Source of the DNA: CAZGBT01 sp964524025
GTDB taxonomy: Archaea; Aenigmatarchaeota; Aenigmatarchaeia; CG10238-14; EX4484-224
DNA: 31,721 nt
Direction: 5' to 3'
NCBI GenBank assembly: GCA_964524025.1
Contig: CAZGBT010000011.1
Span: 1 to 31,721, forward strand
The notes beneath the pieces are model-generated. The model searched no databases and was not told where the DNA came from. It saw nothing but the letters and a program-made list of their open reading frames with translations. A program made the translations under genes and the position numbers. How positions within the stretch are numbered: the stretch's first letter is position 1; every line of letters starts with the position of its first letter. Below are positions 16,507 through 25,273 of this stretch, piece by piece.

Positions 16507-18231
16507 ATGGAAGACGGAATTTATCCTGTAGGCCCGCCACCAGCTGGAAAGGAAATCTTTCCAGGGGAAGGGATGAATATAAGACCCCTAGAAGGTGTAA
16601 CCAGATGGGATTTTACAGGGCCGGTTGGTTTAGCTTCAAAAGCCTATCTTTCTCTTTCAATACACTTAATAGACTTAGGCTATACAGTAAAAAAATACGA
16701 CGAATACATGTTTGTAACTCCTTTACATTCCCCTGTTTATGAAAGACTTGCACACGAAAAGGAGGCTTTGGAGGAAAAAATAAAAAGACATCTAGCAAGC
16801 ATAGCAACTGCAATAAATGATCTTGAGTTAGCAAAGCATGATTTAAGAAAGTATAAAGAATTTATGAAGCATATAGAAAGGATAGAAAAAGGGGAGAAGC
16901 TGATTAAAGAAGGAAAAAAAGAAGAAGGAGAAAAATTAAGAAGGGAAGGCGACCAAACTTTAAGAGCAATTTTTATCGATCAAGTTGATGTTCATACGGG
17001 AGAAGGAATTTCTTTAAGATCTATAGTAATTAGATGGCCAACTATAATTTCAGATTTCATGAAGTTAACAGACGAAGATAAGGATCCTTCTCAAATTGCT
17101 AAAAAGTTAAAAGTATCCGAAGCTGAAGGTGTTGTTCTAGCAACTAAGAATAAACTTTACCTAGATTGGAGGGAGATGTTTAAAAGAGTTGTTAAAGAAA
17201 GGTATGAAACCTTGGTAAAATTAGTCGAAGCAAGAAGGAATTCGGTAATAGAATATAAAGAAATGGTTAAACCCCTTATTGCTAGATATAAAATTCTTAG
17301 AGAAGCTTTACAAACTAAAAAAGGAAGAGCAACTATTTTAACTGGCTTTTTAAAACCCAATACACAAGCTTTTACTTTAGATGTTACTCGTTTATGGGCA
17401 TGGAAACCTTTTGCTCCTAGAGAAAAATATAAAGTTGGTTTTGATGTCATAGAAAAAATACCTGCAAGAGAAGCTGGTTTTACAAGAGAAGAGGAAATGT
17501 TTATCCAAAAAATGTTAGTAAAAGAAGGAAAACTTGAAGAAGGTGAAAAGGTTTTAGTGCCTGCTCTGCCTATTCCAAAAGCTTATGATAGAGTTTTAAG
17601 AGTAATAGTTTCAAACTTAGAAAAAAAGTATAAAATAACTATTACCCCCTACGATGTTTATAAGGCCATAGAAGAATTAGCTACTGAATTCGAAAAAGCC
17701 AGAGAAGGTACAAGATTAGGAGAAGCTTGGTTTTTCACTCCTTACTTTGTATTTTTGGATATAACTATGGGAAGGTTAGTTTATAGGTTTCCAGATGGGT
17801 CTGAATTCGAAGATTTGGATTGCAACCCCGTAAGAACAGCTGTTAACACCCAAAACATAATTTTGGGAAGGATTATTGAATTGCATGTAAAAGAGAAATT
17901 GCTTGAAATGGAAATTAATAAATTGCTTGGAGAATTAGCAGCTAAAGATGAAAGATGGGTTAAAGTTCAGCAAATTTTGAAAGAGGAATTCCCTGTTATT
18001 TATGGAGAACCTGAAAAGAAGGAAAAGAAAAAACCTAAAAAGAAATTTGAATTAGGAGAAGCTATTAATAAATTACTTAAATTTTTTGGATGGGAAGTTT
18101 GGTTAGTAAGGGGCAAAGGTCCTTATGAATTAGCTTTTTTTGATAGATTCACCAAATATTACATTAACGTTGCTGCTAAAGAGATGTTCAAAGTTCAAAA
18201 ATTCCTATGCAAAATTTTCAAGGTTCCTTAG
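16507..18231 (+). CDS. Unknown 574-residue protein with a charged helical region
   Basis: No family recognised. The N-terminus is proline/glycine-rich (PVGPPPAGKEIFPGEG), followed by a globular segment that includes GVTRWDFTGPVGLASKAYLSL. Residues about 80-160 are strongly charged and probably coiled coil. The centre has ARYKILREAL, then TGFLKPNTQAFTLDVTRLWAWKPF. Near residue 500 is a KEKKKPKKK linker before a final folded piece. There is no signal peptide or membrane span and no P-loop. It starts one base after the small membrane gene and ends one base before the TIM-barrel gene. A scaffold or adaptor role within this gene block is only a guess. Confidence 0.75.
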   Translation: MEDGIYPVGPPPAGKEIFPGEGMNIRPLEGVTRWDFTGPVGLASKAYLSLSIHLIDLGYTVKKYDEYMFVTPLHSPVYERLAHEKEALEEKIKRHLASIATAINDLELAKHDLRKYKEFMKHIERIEKGEKLIKEGKKEEGEKLRREGDQTLRAIFIDQVDVHTGEGISLRSIVIRWPTIISDFMKLTDEDKDPSQIAKKLKVSEAEGVVLATKNKLYLDWREMFKRVVKERYETLVKLVEARRNSVIEYKEMVKPLIARYKILREALQTKKGRATILTGFLKPNTQAFTLDVTRLWAWKPFAPREKYKVGFDVIEKIPAREAGFTREEEMFIQKMLVKEGKLEEGEKVLVPALPIPKAYDRVLRVIVSNLEKKYKITITPYDVYKAIEELATEFEKAREGTRLGEAWFFTPYFVFLDITMGRLVYRFPDGSEFEDLDCNPVRTAVNTQNIILGRIIELHVKEKLLEMEINKLLGELAAKDERWVKVQQILKEEFPVIYGEPEKKEKKKPKKKFELGEAINKLLKFFGWEVWLVRGKGPYELAFFDRFTKYYINVAAKEMFKVQKFLCKIFKVP

Positions 18232-18232
18232 T

Positions 18233-20071
18233 ATGGTTTATGTAATAGGAGTTTCAAGCGGGATTTTTAGGGCTGTGAGAGAAGAAGAGAAAATTCAGTT
18301 TGTAGGACCAGCCAAGAAAGCTCATTATTGTATAACAAAAGGTGTGCAATTTGTTCAAATAGATTTAGAGAACATCGCTGAATTCGAAACTCCTAATTTA
18401 GAAGAAGATATGAGAAAAATTAGGGAAAAATTAGGTGTAAGATTTGCTTTTCATTCTGAAACGAAAGCTTTCGGAATAGAAGTTGCTGAACCCGATTCGG
18501 CTATAGAAATGAATTATAAATTTGGACATAAAAGATTATATCAAATTCTAGAAAATGCCGGGAAATTGGGAAGTGAATACTTACTTATCCACGCCTCAGA
18601 ATCAGTACCGTTCCTATATTTAGAAAGGCATCTCCAACCAGCTATCCTAGTAGATTTTTGGGGAAGGCCCTTAACTAAATTCTTAGAAGAGAATAAAGAG
18701 CTTTTAAATTGGCTATTAGGCGGAAGAAAAGAAGAGGTAATCCTGGCACTTAAGGATGCATATGATAATACAGAAAAAAAAGAAGATGCAATAGCGCTTG
18801 AAAAGCTCATCAGCGAAAATTTTAAAAAAAGGAACATTAAACCACCTGATTATATTTGGAGAGAGTTATTCGGTGGAAGAAATTTCAGCAGAATACTTGC
18901 TGATATAATAAGAGAAGAGGTTAGAGGTTGGGTTATGAGATTCTCTGAACCAACAGAAAGGCCTTCTTATGAAAGGTTAGAAGAAAACCGAAAGATAGCA
19001 GTTGATACAAGAGTTAAGGTGGAAATTGAAAGAACGATTGAAGATCTGTTAAAGCGCTTCCTAGATTTCATCCAATCTAGGCATCTTCATTACGGCCCAG
19101 AAAGGTTTGCTTATTGGATTATTGCCAAATGGATGGAGTTGAACGAGGATCCCTTATGGAAACCCATTATTGATATAACTGTTAAGTATTTTGCTTATGT
19201 AGAAGGAAAAAGTCCAGAGGAATGGCTAAAAGAAAAAGGTATAGAGAGATTTTCTATCGACGACGATAATTTCAGAGAATTACACTATTTATGGGTTCCT
19301 TGCGTAGCTGCAAAGTATATTTATGGACATCTTATGCAAGACAAAAATCCTGAAAGGAAGAAATATAAAGATATTTATCCTGATTGGAAAGAACCGATAA
19401 AAAAATATAATATGCCGCTTCTTTTAGAAAGCCCTATGGCCCACCCAGGAATAGAGGAATGGCTAAGATTTCCCAATCCTCTTCAATTTTGTGTATTAGC
19501 AAAAGTTGTAAATGAAGAAGTAGGTTTTGAATGTTTAGCTGTTGCTATGGATTTTGAGCATATGCTAAGTCTAAGATTAGATCCAGAGAAGGTAATTGAA
19601 TGCTTGCCAGAAGGTTGGGGAAAGTATGTTAGATGCATCCATATCGGTTATCCTTCTCCACTTGTTCCAGCCCATATACCAATTCCTTTAGGTTCTGAAC
19701 AGCAAAAATGGCTTTATCAAATATTATTTAAGCTAAGACAAAAAGGTTTTGGTAAGGATGAAAAGGATTATTATATAATATTTGAAAGAGGTGGCGGCGT
19801 AGACCCTATTAAGCAATCCATAATAGCTTTAAGAAAAATTGTGGAATATTTGGAAAAAGATGTACCGCCTGATAAATTGCCTTTGGATTTCTATGGAATA
19901 TCTTTGGATGAAATAGCCTCCCCAGAAAGGCAATGGGAAATAATATTCCAGCATGCCTTTGACCCGCTTAAAGGTTTACTAATGTTTCCCGAAGAAGAAC
20001 ATGGAGTTTTTGGAAAAGCTGCTGTAGAAAAAGGAAAAGCTGAAGTTTGGAAAAAAGAAGAATTAAAATAA
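18233..20071 (+). CDS. Endonuclease IV/xylose isomerase-like TIM barrel with large helical insertion
   Basis: 612 residues from the ATG at 18233, one base after the upstream stop; an in-frame ATG at 18140 would overlap the previous gene and is rejected. The first barrel strands are visible up to YLLIHAS (H74, H120). A helical insertion of about 250 residues (roughly 130-385) follows. The barrel resumes with MPLLLES (E399), AMDFEHML (D440, H443), CIHIGYP (H470), H481 and FERGGG (E518). These are the expected metal ligands of the AP_endonuc_2 superfamily. Normal members are about 280 residues, so this is more than twice the usual size. The substrate is unknown; nucleic acid or a sugar phosphate are both possible. 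Confidence 0.7.
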   Translation: MVYVIGVSSGIFRAVREEEKIQFVGPAKKAHYCITKGVQFVQIDLENIAEFETPNLEEDMRKIREKLGVRFAFHSETKAFGIEVAEPDSAIEMNYKFGHKRLYQILENAGKLGSEYLLIHASESVPFLYLERHLQPAILVDFWGRPLTKFLEENKELLNWLLGGRKEEVILALKDAYDNTEKKEDAIALEKLISENFKKRNIKPPDYIWRELFGGRNFSRILADIIREEVRGWVMRFSEPTERPSYERLEENRKIAVDTRVKVEIERTIEDLLKRFLDFIQSRHLHYGPERFAYWIIAKWMELNEDPLWKPIIDITVKYFAYVEGKSPEEWLKEKGIERFSIDDDNFRELHYLWVPCVAAKYIYGHLMQDKNPERKKYKDIYPDWKEPIKKYNMPLLLESPMAHPGIEEWLRFPNPLQFCVLAKVVNEEVGFECLAVAMDFEHMLSLRLDPEKVIECLPEGWGKYVRCIHIGYPSPLVPAHIPIPLGSEQQKWLYQILFKLRQKGFGKDEKDYYIIFERGGGVDPIKQSIIALRKIVEYLEKDVPPDKLPLDFYGISLDEIASPERQWEIIFQHAFDPLKGLLMFPEEEHGVFGKAAVEKGKAEVWKKEELK

Positions 20072-20091
20072 ATAAAAACTAATGGTGGATT

Positions 20092-20913
20092 ATGGAAGAA
20101 CTAGAAAAACTGGAAAAGGAACTCGAAGCTAAAGAAGAAAAATGGAGCGAAAGAAAAAAGGAACTTTATTCAAAAGTCGTCAAATTTACAAATACCATAA
20201 GGAAGCAGTTTGGTGATTTGATAAAATCCGTGCTTATTTTTGGCTCTTTTGTTAGAGGAGATATGAAGAAAACTAGCGATGTAGATGTGTGGGTCATTCT
20301 AGATGATACAGCAACTAAATCGAGTGAAGATTTGAACAAATTAATTTCAAGCATTCATCTAGTAGCAAGTGAACTTAAAGATTTGCATGTCCAAACAACT
20401 CCTCTAACAGAATTCTGGAAATGGATAAGAGAAGGCTCTCCAGAGTTAGTAAATTTTTTGAGATATGGCCTGCCCATTTATGATGTTGGCTTTATTAAGC
20501 CAGTCCAAAGAATGCTGCAATTAGGCTTGATACCACCAAGTGAAGAAGCCATAAAATTAAAAGCAAGAACAGCAGAGGCTAGGCTAAAGAGAATAAAGCT
20601 GGATATAGGAGCTATGATTTTTGATTTAAGATATGCTGCAATGGATGCCATTCAAGCAGCGGTTATGCATCTCTATAAGCAGCAACCTGACGCAAAAGCC
20701 ATTCCATCGTTTTTAGAAAAAATGAAAAATGAAGGTAAAATTGATGAAAAATACATAGCCCTTTTTAAAGAATTGGATAAATTATGGAAAGATATAGATC
20801 ATAAAATTGTAAAACCAAATCCCGAACATCTTAAGAGAGCTTTAGAAATAGCAGAGGAGATAGTTAAAGAGTTTAAAAAGTTTGTACCCGGTGAAGAAGG
20901 TGGAAAGACCTGA
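20092..20913 (+). CDS. Fused nucleotidyltransferase-HEPN-like protein, HEPN motif degenerate
   Basis: 273 residues. After an N-terminal coil, a DNA polymerase beta-type nucleotidyltransferase domain has GSFVRGD (G51, S52) and DVDVW (D63, D65). The usual third acidic position appears to be Q101 (HVQTTPL). The C-terminal half is all-helical and HEPN-like. Where its paralogue has R-x4-H, this one has W232...H237, so RNase activity looks lost. GGTGG at 20084-20088 is a good Shine-Dalgarno before the ATG at 20092. Fusions of this kind resemble MNT/HEPN toxin-antitoxin pairs joined in one chain, but chromosomal housekeeping homologues also exist in archaea. Confidence 0.75.
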   Translation: MEELEKLEKELEAKEEKWSERKKELYSKVVKFTNTIRKQFGDLIKSVLIFGSFVRGDMKKTSDVDVWVILDDTATKSSEDLNKLISSIHLVASELKDLHVQTTPLTEFWKWIREGSPELVNFLRYGLPIYDVGFIKPVQRMLQLGLIPPSEEAIKLKARTAEARLKRIKLDIGAMIFDLRYAAMDAIQAAVMHLYKQQPDAKAIPSFLEKMKNEGKIDEKYIALFKELDKLWKDIDHKIVKPNPEHLKRALEIAEEIVKEFKKFVPGEEGGKT

Positions 20914-22087
20914 GGAAGTAGCAAAAAAATTTGCTGATGAGGTTCTGAAGAAGTACAAAGATCTTGTTAAAAGTATTGTAATGATGGGATCAGCTGCAAG
21001 AGGAGAATTTAAACCAAAAAGCGATATAGACGTTTTCGTTATAATAGATGATTTTTTGCTAGAAGATAAGCTAAGAGAGGAGGCTGAAAAAAGAAGTGTT
21101 AAAGAATTAGGAAAAGTAGATAAGGAATTTGTTAAATCAGAGCTTGTTAAAATGAAGTTGGATGCTATAGAGAGAATTAATGATGATCTAGAAAGAATCG
21201 CGTCTAAAATCTCTTCTCGTTTATCGGTTCAGCCTTCCTATACTCTTACTGAATTCTGGGATTATGCTAAAGTTGGTCATCCAATAATTTACAATTTCAT
21301 TAAAGAGGGAAAGGCCGTTTACGATACTGGATTTTTCCGGCCGATAAAAAGATTATTAGAAACTGGAAGGATCACCGCAACAAGAGAAGCCATAGAAAGA
21401 TACTTAGAAGACGCTCCAAAGAAATTGATGAGAGCGAAAACAGTTAAACTCTTAATGCTAGCCGAAGATTGCTATTATGCAATCCTAAACTCAGCACAAG
21501 CTGTGTTAATGTTTTTAGGTATTTCACCGCCTGTACCGAGCAGAGCTTACGAAGTCGTTGTAGAGACTTTAGTAAAACCTGGCATACTAGAACCACAATA
21601 TGCTGAATGGCTAAAAGAAATAGTTGAAATAAGGAAAAAAATAGAGCACAAAGAACTTAGAGAAGTAAGTGGTAGCTTTGTAGATGAATGGTTAGAAAAA
21701 GCTGAAAAGTTTGTAAAGAAAATGGTTAGCTTATTAGGAGCTCTAGAAATTAGGAAAAGGCAAAAAATTTTAGAAAGAACTCACGAAGTTATGTATAAAG
21801 CGGCTTTAACTGCATTAAAAAGTTTAAAAAAAGAGCCTGAAAAGAAAGAAGAAATACCAACTAAATTTAAAGAAGTTTTCATAGATTCTGGCTTAATAGA
21901 TGGCTATTATTGGAAGGTTTGGAAAAGGGTAGAAGAACTTAAGAAATTATTGGATCAAAAAAGATTTAAGGAAATACCAGATAGAGAGGTTTACGAACTT
22001 AGGGAGCATGTAAGGAAATTAATAAGAGATTTAGCAAAAGTTTTGAAAAAAGAAGAAGCTAAAAAAGAAAAGAAAGACCAACCTTAA
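20900..22087 (+). CDS. Fused nucleotidyltransferase-HEPN-like protein with intact R-x4-H
   Basis: 395 residues from GTG at 20900, chosen because GGTGA at 20890-20894 is a suitable Shine-Dalgarno; GTG at 20891 and TTG at 20882 are alternatives. It overlaps its upstream paralogue by 14 bases. Nucleotidyltransferase domain: GSAARGE (G30, S31) and SDIDVFV (D42, D44), with Q111 at the usual third acidic position. The shared block TLTEFWDYAKVGHPII, then YDTGFFRPIKRLLETGRI links the two paralogues. The helical half contains R245-K-K-I-E-H250, matching the R-x4-6-H motif of HEPN ribonucleases. A further 140-residue helical tail, ending in a lysine/glutamate-rich stretch, is absent from its partner. 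Confidence 0.75.
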   Translation: MERPEEVAKKFADEVLKKYKDLVKSIVMMGSAARGEFKPKSDIDVFVIIDDFLLEDKLREEAEKRSVKELGKVDKEFVKSELVKMKLDAIERINDDLERIASKISSRLSVQPSYTLTEFWDYAKVGHPIIYNFIKEGKAVYDTGFFRPIKRLLETGRITATREAIERYLEDAPKKLMRAKTVKLLMLAEDCYYAILNSAQAVLMFLGISPPVPSRAYEVVVETLVKPGILEPQYAEWLKEIVEIRKKIEHKELREVSGSFVDEWLEKAEKFVKKMVSLLGALEIRKRQKILERTHEVMYKAALTALKSLKKEPEKKEEIPTKFKEVFIDSGLIDGYYWKVWKRVEELKKLLDQKRFKEIPDREVYELREHVRKLIRDLAKVLKKEEAKKEKKDQP

Positions 22088-22628
22088 GTTTTTGCATTTC
22101 TCTTTTTGTTAACTTCTTTCTTTTTGCTTTTTCTGATAAAATTGCAGAATTTCCTAACGGATCTTTTATGATAAGTTTAAAGGGCAATTTTCCTTCTATC
22201 ATTAAAGAAATTTTTTTAAGCAACTCTTTTACTTTCTCTAGTCTTTTCCCTTTTAACACCTTTTCCTGAGCTATCAAAACATCTTCTATTCTTCTTAATA
22301 TCCCTTCTACATTAGTTATAAAACCTTGACATTTAGGCCCAGGTTCGATTTTTACACCAAGCTCTGGTATTATAATAGTTCCAGAAGAAGATCTTACAAC
22401 CCTACACATTAAATCTTCCTCACTTTCTACTTTTAACACAAATTTAACAGGCTCTTTTACTTCAAGACAAAAAACATCGTTATGTTTAAATCCGCAGAAA
22501 CTGCAAACCGAAGAAAAAATGGCTATCCTTCCAAGATATGCTACTTCCTTCTCAAGCAATTTAAATGAAAGTGTTGTTTTGCCACAAAATGGGCAAACTG
22601 TTTGGTATTTTTTTACATTAAACTCCAT
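22059..22628 (-). CDS. ZPR1-type zinc finger protein
   Basis: 189 residues from the ATG at 22626-22628 (MEFNVKKYQTVCPFCGK). An ATG at 22685 would add 19 residues and overlap the divergent DUF488 gene, so I prefer the shorter form. One four-cysteine finger is complete: C12-x2-C15 ... C42-x2-C45. It is followed by the ZPR1 beta domain with SSSGTIIIPELGVKIEPGPKCQGFITNVEG. Archaeal ZPR1 proteins have a single copy of the module that is duplicated in eukaryotic ZPR1, where it is an eEF1A chaperone. The archaeal role is unproven. Its 3' end overlaps the convergent HEPN gene by 29 bases. Confidence 0.85.
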   Translation of the reverse strand: MEFNVKKYQTVCPFCGKTTLSFKLLEKEVAYLGRIAIFSSVCSFCGFKHNDVFCLEVKEPVKFVLKVESEEDLMCRVVRSSSGTIIIPELGVKIEPGPKCQGFITNVEGILRRIEDVLIAQEKVLKGKRLEKVKELLKKISLMIEGKLPFKLIIKDPLGNSAILSEKAKRKKLTKREMQKLKVGLSFLF

Positions 22629-22654
22629 AAATTTAATTTCACTCAAATATTTGT

Positions 22655-23161
22655 ATGAAAGTTTATACGATTGGTCACTCAACAAGAAGTTTAGAAGATT
22701 TTTTAAAAATTTTAAAAAAATTCAGGATAGAAGTTGTGATAGACGTAAGGAGATTTCCTTCTAGCAAAAAATTTCCCTGGTTTAATAAGGAAATCCTTTC
22801 TAAGGCGTTGCGGGCAAACAATATCGAATACATTCATTTTGAAAAGTTGGGAGGCTATAGGAAAGAGGGTTATCTAAACTTTACTAAGACAAAAGAATTT
22901 AAGAATGCTATTCAGGAATTAATTCAAATAATTTCTAAAAAGACTTCAGTTATAATGTGCAGTGAACTTCTTTGGTTCAGGTGTCATAGAAAATTTATAG
23001 CCCAAAAACTTGTCGAGCTAGGATTTAAGGTTATTCATGTATTTGACGAGAAAAGACAGCAAGAGCATAAGCTGAAAAATAAAGAAATTAACATAAAGAT
23101 GGGTTATGTAGTATGGTGTGATAAAAAAGCTAGAAAATTTGCTAGACTAAAAAATCTCTGA
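22655..23161 (+). CDS. DUF488 family protein
   Basis: 168 residues. Family signatures: YTIGHSTRSLEDF at the N-terminus, VVIDVRRFPSSKKFPWFNK, FEKLGGYR, and CSELLWFRCHR with C102, E104, C110 and H111. The function of DUF488 is unknown; the conserved Cys-Glu-Cys-His cluster suggests a catalytic or metal-binding site. A TATA-like ATAAATTTA at 22627-22635 lies about 24 bases before the ATG, indicating a leaderless transcript. It is divergent from the ZPR1 gene with only 26 bases between starts. Confidence 0.85.
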   Translation: MKVYTIGHSTRSLEDFLKILKKFRIEVVIDVRRFPSSKKFPWFNKEILSKALRANNIEYIHFEKLGGYRKEGYLNFTKTKEFKNAIQELIQIISKKTSVIMCSELLWFRCHRKFIAQKLVELGFKVIHVFDEKRQQEHKLKNKEINIKMGYVVWCDKKARKFARLKNL

Positions 23162-23173
23162 AGAGCTCTAATT

Positions 23174-24133
23174 TTACTCTTCTTTTTCTAAAGCTTTTTC
23201 TATTTCTTTTTCCAGTTTGAGCTTTTTAACGAGTTCCGAGTACCTATTCCTTATAGTTACTTCGGTTATATCACAAATGTCAGCCACTTCTCTTTGCGTT
23301 CTTTTTTCACCGCATAAAACGCTAGCAATATAAATTGCGGCAGCAGCAACTCCAGTTGGTCCTTTTCCACTTATTATATCAAGCTTCTTAGCTTTTTTCA
23401 ATATTTCAATAGCCTTAGCTTGAACTTTATCGCTTAATCCAAGCATCGTAGCAAATCTTGGAACATAACTAATAGGATCTGCTGGCAAAATTCTAATCTT
23501 AAGCTCCCTCGCTATATAACGATAAGTCCTCCCAATTTCTCTTTTACTAACACCAGAAGCTTCTACTATTTCGTCTAAAGTTCTAGGAGATCCCATTTGT
23601 CTACAAACGGCATAAGTTAAAGCCGCTATTACAGCTTCTATACTTCTACCTCTTACAAGCCCTTTATTTACAGCTTCTTCGTAATATCTTGCAATCCTTT
23701 CGTGAATAGATTTAGAAAGATTTAGGAAAGATGCGATTCTCTGCAATTCTGAAAAAGCAAAACTCAAATTCCTGTCCTTAGATCTTATTAATCTTTTATG
23801 CCATTTAGTTAGCCTATAATACTGAGCTCTCTTTGCAGTAGGTACTTTATACAATTCTCCTAAACCTTTACCTATCTCTGTTGTCATACCCTTATCATGC
23901 TTAGTAAAAGTTATTGGAGCTCCTGCTCTCGCCCTTCTTAACATTTGCTCAGAATCAAAAGCCCTCCATTCTTGTGATAAGTCTATCAAACCTTCTTCTA
24001 AAACAAGTCCGCACTTAGCACAAACTAACTCGCCTCTTCTCGCATCTTCTATAAAACTTCTGCTACCACATTCAGGACAAACCAACCCTCCTTCAGTTTT
24101 CTCAACTTTTGCAGCTTTCTTTCTCCTTCCCAT
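23174..24133 (-). CDS. tfb: Transcription initiation factor B (TFB)
   Basis: 319 residues, archaeal TFIIB homologue that recruits RNA polymerase to the TBP-promoter complex. Zinc ribbon: C19-x2-C22 ... C38-x2-C41. The B-reader follows (SQEWRAFD, then ARAGAPITFTKHDKGMTTEIG). Two cyclin-like repeats follow, the first from about 120 (RIASFLNLSKSIHERIARYYEEA) and the second from about 215, with GKGPTGVAAAAIYIA and a recognition helix TQREVADICDITEVTIRNRY. TATA-like GTTAAATTTAAATATC lies about 60 bases upstream of the start, so this mRNA has a leader; GAGTGA close to the ATG may serve as Shine-Dalgarno. Confidence 0.97.
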   Translation of the reverse strand: MGRRKKAAKVEKTEGGLVCPECGSRSFIEDARRGELVCAKCGLVLEEGLIDLSQEWRAFDSEQMLRRARAGAPITFTKHDKGMTTEIGKGLGELYKVPTAKRAQYYRLTKWHKRLIRSKDRNLSFAFSELQRIASFLNLSKSIHERIARYYEEAVNKGLVRGRSIEAVIAALTYAVCRQMGSPRTLDEIVEASGVSKREIGRTYRYIARELKIRILPADPISYVPRFATMLGLSDKVQAKAIEILKKAKKLDIISGKGPTGVAAAAIYIASVLCGEKRTQREVADICDITEVTIRNRYSELVKKLKLEKEIEKALEKEE

Positions 24134-24189
24134 TTTATCACTCTAAGGTAGACTCTTTATCAGATAAGCTTATTAATTTTAAACCGAAA

Positions 24190-24205
24190 GATATTTAAAT
24201 TTAAC
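24190..24205 (-). promoter_or_regulatory. TATA-like promoter element of the tfb gene
   Basis: On the minus strand, GTTAAATTTAAATATC lies in the 93-base gap between the FNT gene and tfb, centred about 64 bases before the tfb ATG. This predicts a leader of roughly 35-40 bases and independent transcription of tfb from the upstream FNT gene. Confidence 0.5.
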
Positions 24206-24226
24206 GGTTCAAGTTACCACCTAAGG

Positions 24227-25000
24227 TTAGTCTTTAGAATAAAGATACCAGTAAACTAGCCCTATAAATACAAAGCCCCCGAGGATATTACCAAAAGTTA
24301 CAGGAAATAGGTTATAGAACAGAAATTCAAACCAGCTTATATGAGAACCTGTAAAAATTGCAACTGGTATAAAATACATGTTAGCTACAGAGTGTTCAAA
24401 ACCTAAGGCTACAAAAGCCATTATAGGGAACCAAATCCCAATTATTTTGCCTGCAAATTCTGTCGAAAATACAGAAAGAAGTATAGCGAGATTTACTAAG
24501 AGATTACATCCAACACCTTTTAGAAAAGCCTTCCAAAATCCTTCTAAACCAACATAACTAAAGACCTTTTGCTCCCCTATTTGAATAGCATAGTTTAAGA
24601 ATTCGCCGCCCATCGAATTTGAAATGAGGAACGCCCAAAAAATTGATCCTATGAAGTTCCCAATGTAAACAAGCGACCATAACTTGAAAACTTCCCTCCA
24701 TTTAATCCTTTTACTAAGAGCGGCTACAGGTAATAACATACAATCCCCAGTAAATAACTCAACTCCTGTTAATACTATTGCTATCAATCCTATAGGAAAA
24801 ACGCTACCAGCTATTAATTGCTTAATACCAATTCCAAGCCTATCGACAACACCTAAACTGCAGATAGTTGCTAAAGAAGCTCCGATTGCTATGTAAAGAC
24901 CTCCCATAAAACTTTTAATCAAAACTTTACTCAACTTCTCATTAACTTTATTTCTTGCTATTTCGCATATCCTTCTTAAAACTTCTTGCTGAGAAAGCAT
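24227..25000 (-). CDS. FNT-family (formate/nitrite/small anion) channel
   Basis: 257 residues, six hydrophobic helices, cytoplasmic-membrane pentameric channel family. Motifs: GGLYIAIGASLAT, TGVELFTGDCMLLP, KGVGCNLLVNLA, and GFEHSVANMYFIP with H203 at the pore-histidine position known from FocA. GNILGG comes near the C-terminus. FNT proteins move formate, nitrite, hydrosulfide or lactate; no adjacent enzyme indicates which applies here. It is divergent from the histone gene with 34 bases between starts. Confidence 0.9.
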   Translation of the reverse strand: MLSQQEVLRRICEIARNKVNEKLSKVLIKSFMGGLYIAIGASLATICSLGVVDRLGIGIKQLIAGSVFPIGLIAIVLTGVELFTGDCMLLPVAALSKRIKWREVFKLWSLVYIGNFIGSIFWAFLISNSMGGEFLNYAIQIGEQKVFSYVGLEGFWKAFLKGVGCNLLVNLAILLSVFSTEFAGKIIGIWFPIMAFVALGFEHSVANMYFIPVAIFTGSHISWFEFLFYNLFPVTFGNILGGFVFIGLVYWYLYSKD

Positions 25001-25034
25001 TAATTTGATTATCGCTTCGCTACAAAAAAATTCT

Positions 25035-25259
25035 ATGCGAAAGAAACTTTTTCACACCCATACCATTAAAAGATTGTTCAAAAGCGTTGGGTGTAAAAGA
25101 ATTTCTAAAGAAGCAGTTGAGGAATTTAAAAAAATTTTAATAGAATACGCAACTAAGTTAGCTCAAGAGTCTATTCTTTTAGCAAAACATGCAAAAAGAA
25201 AAACGGTAAAAGAAGAAGATGTTGAGTTAGCAAGCAAAAAGCGATTTATTTTGGATTGA
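25035..25259 (+). CDS. Archaeal histone
   Basis: 74 residues from the ATG at 25035 (MRKKLFHTHTIKRLF); an in-frame TTG at 25005 is unlikely. The histone fold is complete: helix 1 around TIKRLFKSVG, loop KRIS, long helix 2 to about residue 48 (EYATKLAQESILLAKHA), then KRKTVKEEDVELA, almost the same as the KTIKAEDIELA of HMfB-type histones. It lacks an N-terminal tail of the eukaryotic kind. It ends 14 bases before the aIF5A ATG. Confidence 0.93.
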   Translation: MRKKLFHTHTIKRLFKSVGCKRISKEAVEEFKKILIEYATKLAQESILLAKHAKRKTVKEEDVELASKKRFILD

Positions 25260-25273
25260 TTTGTATTAATTTT

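Noticed and set aside
18140..18232. Start of the TIM-barrel gene at 18140
   Set aside because: It would overlap the previous gene by about 90 bases, and the extension has no barrel-like sequence; ATG at 18233 has the one-base spacing seen elsewhere in this block.
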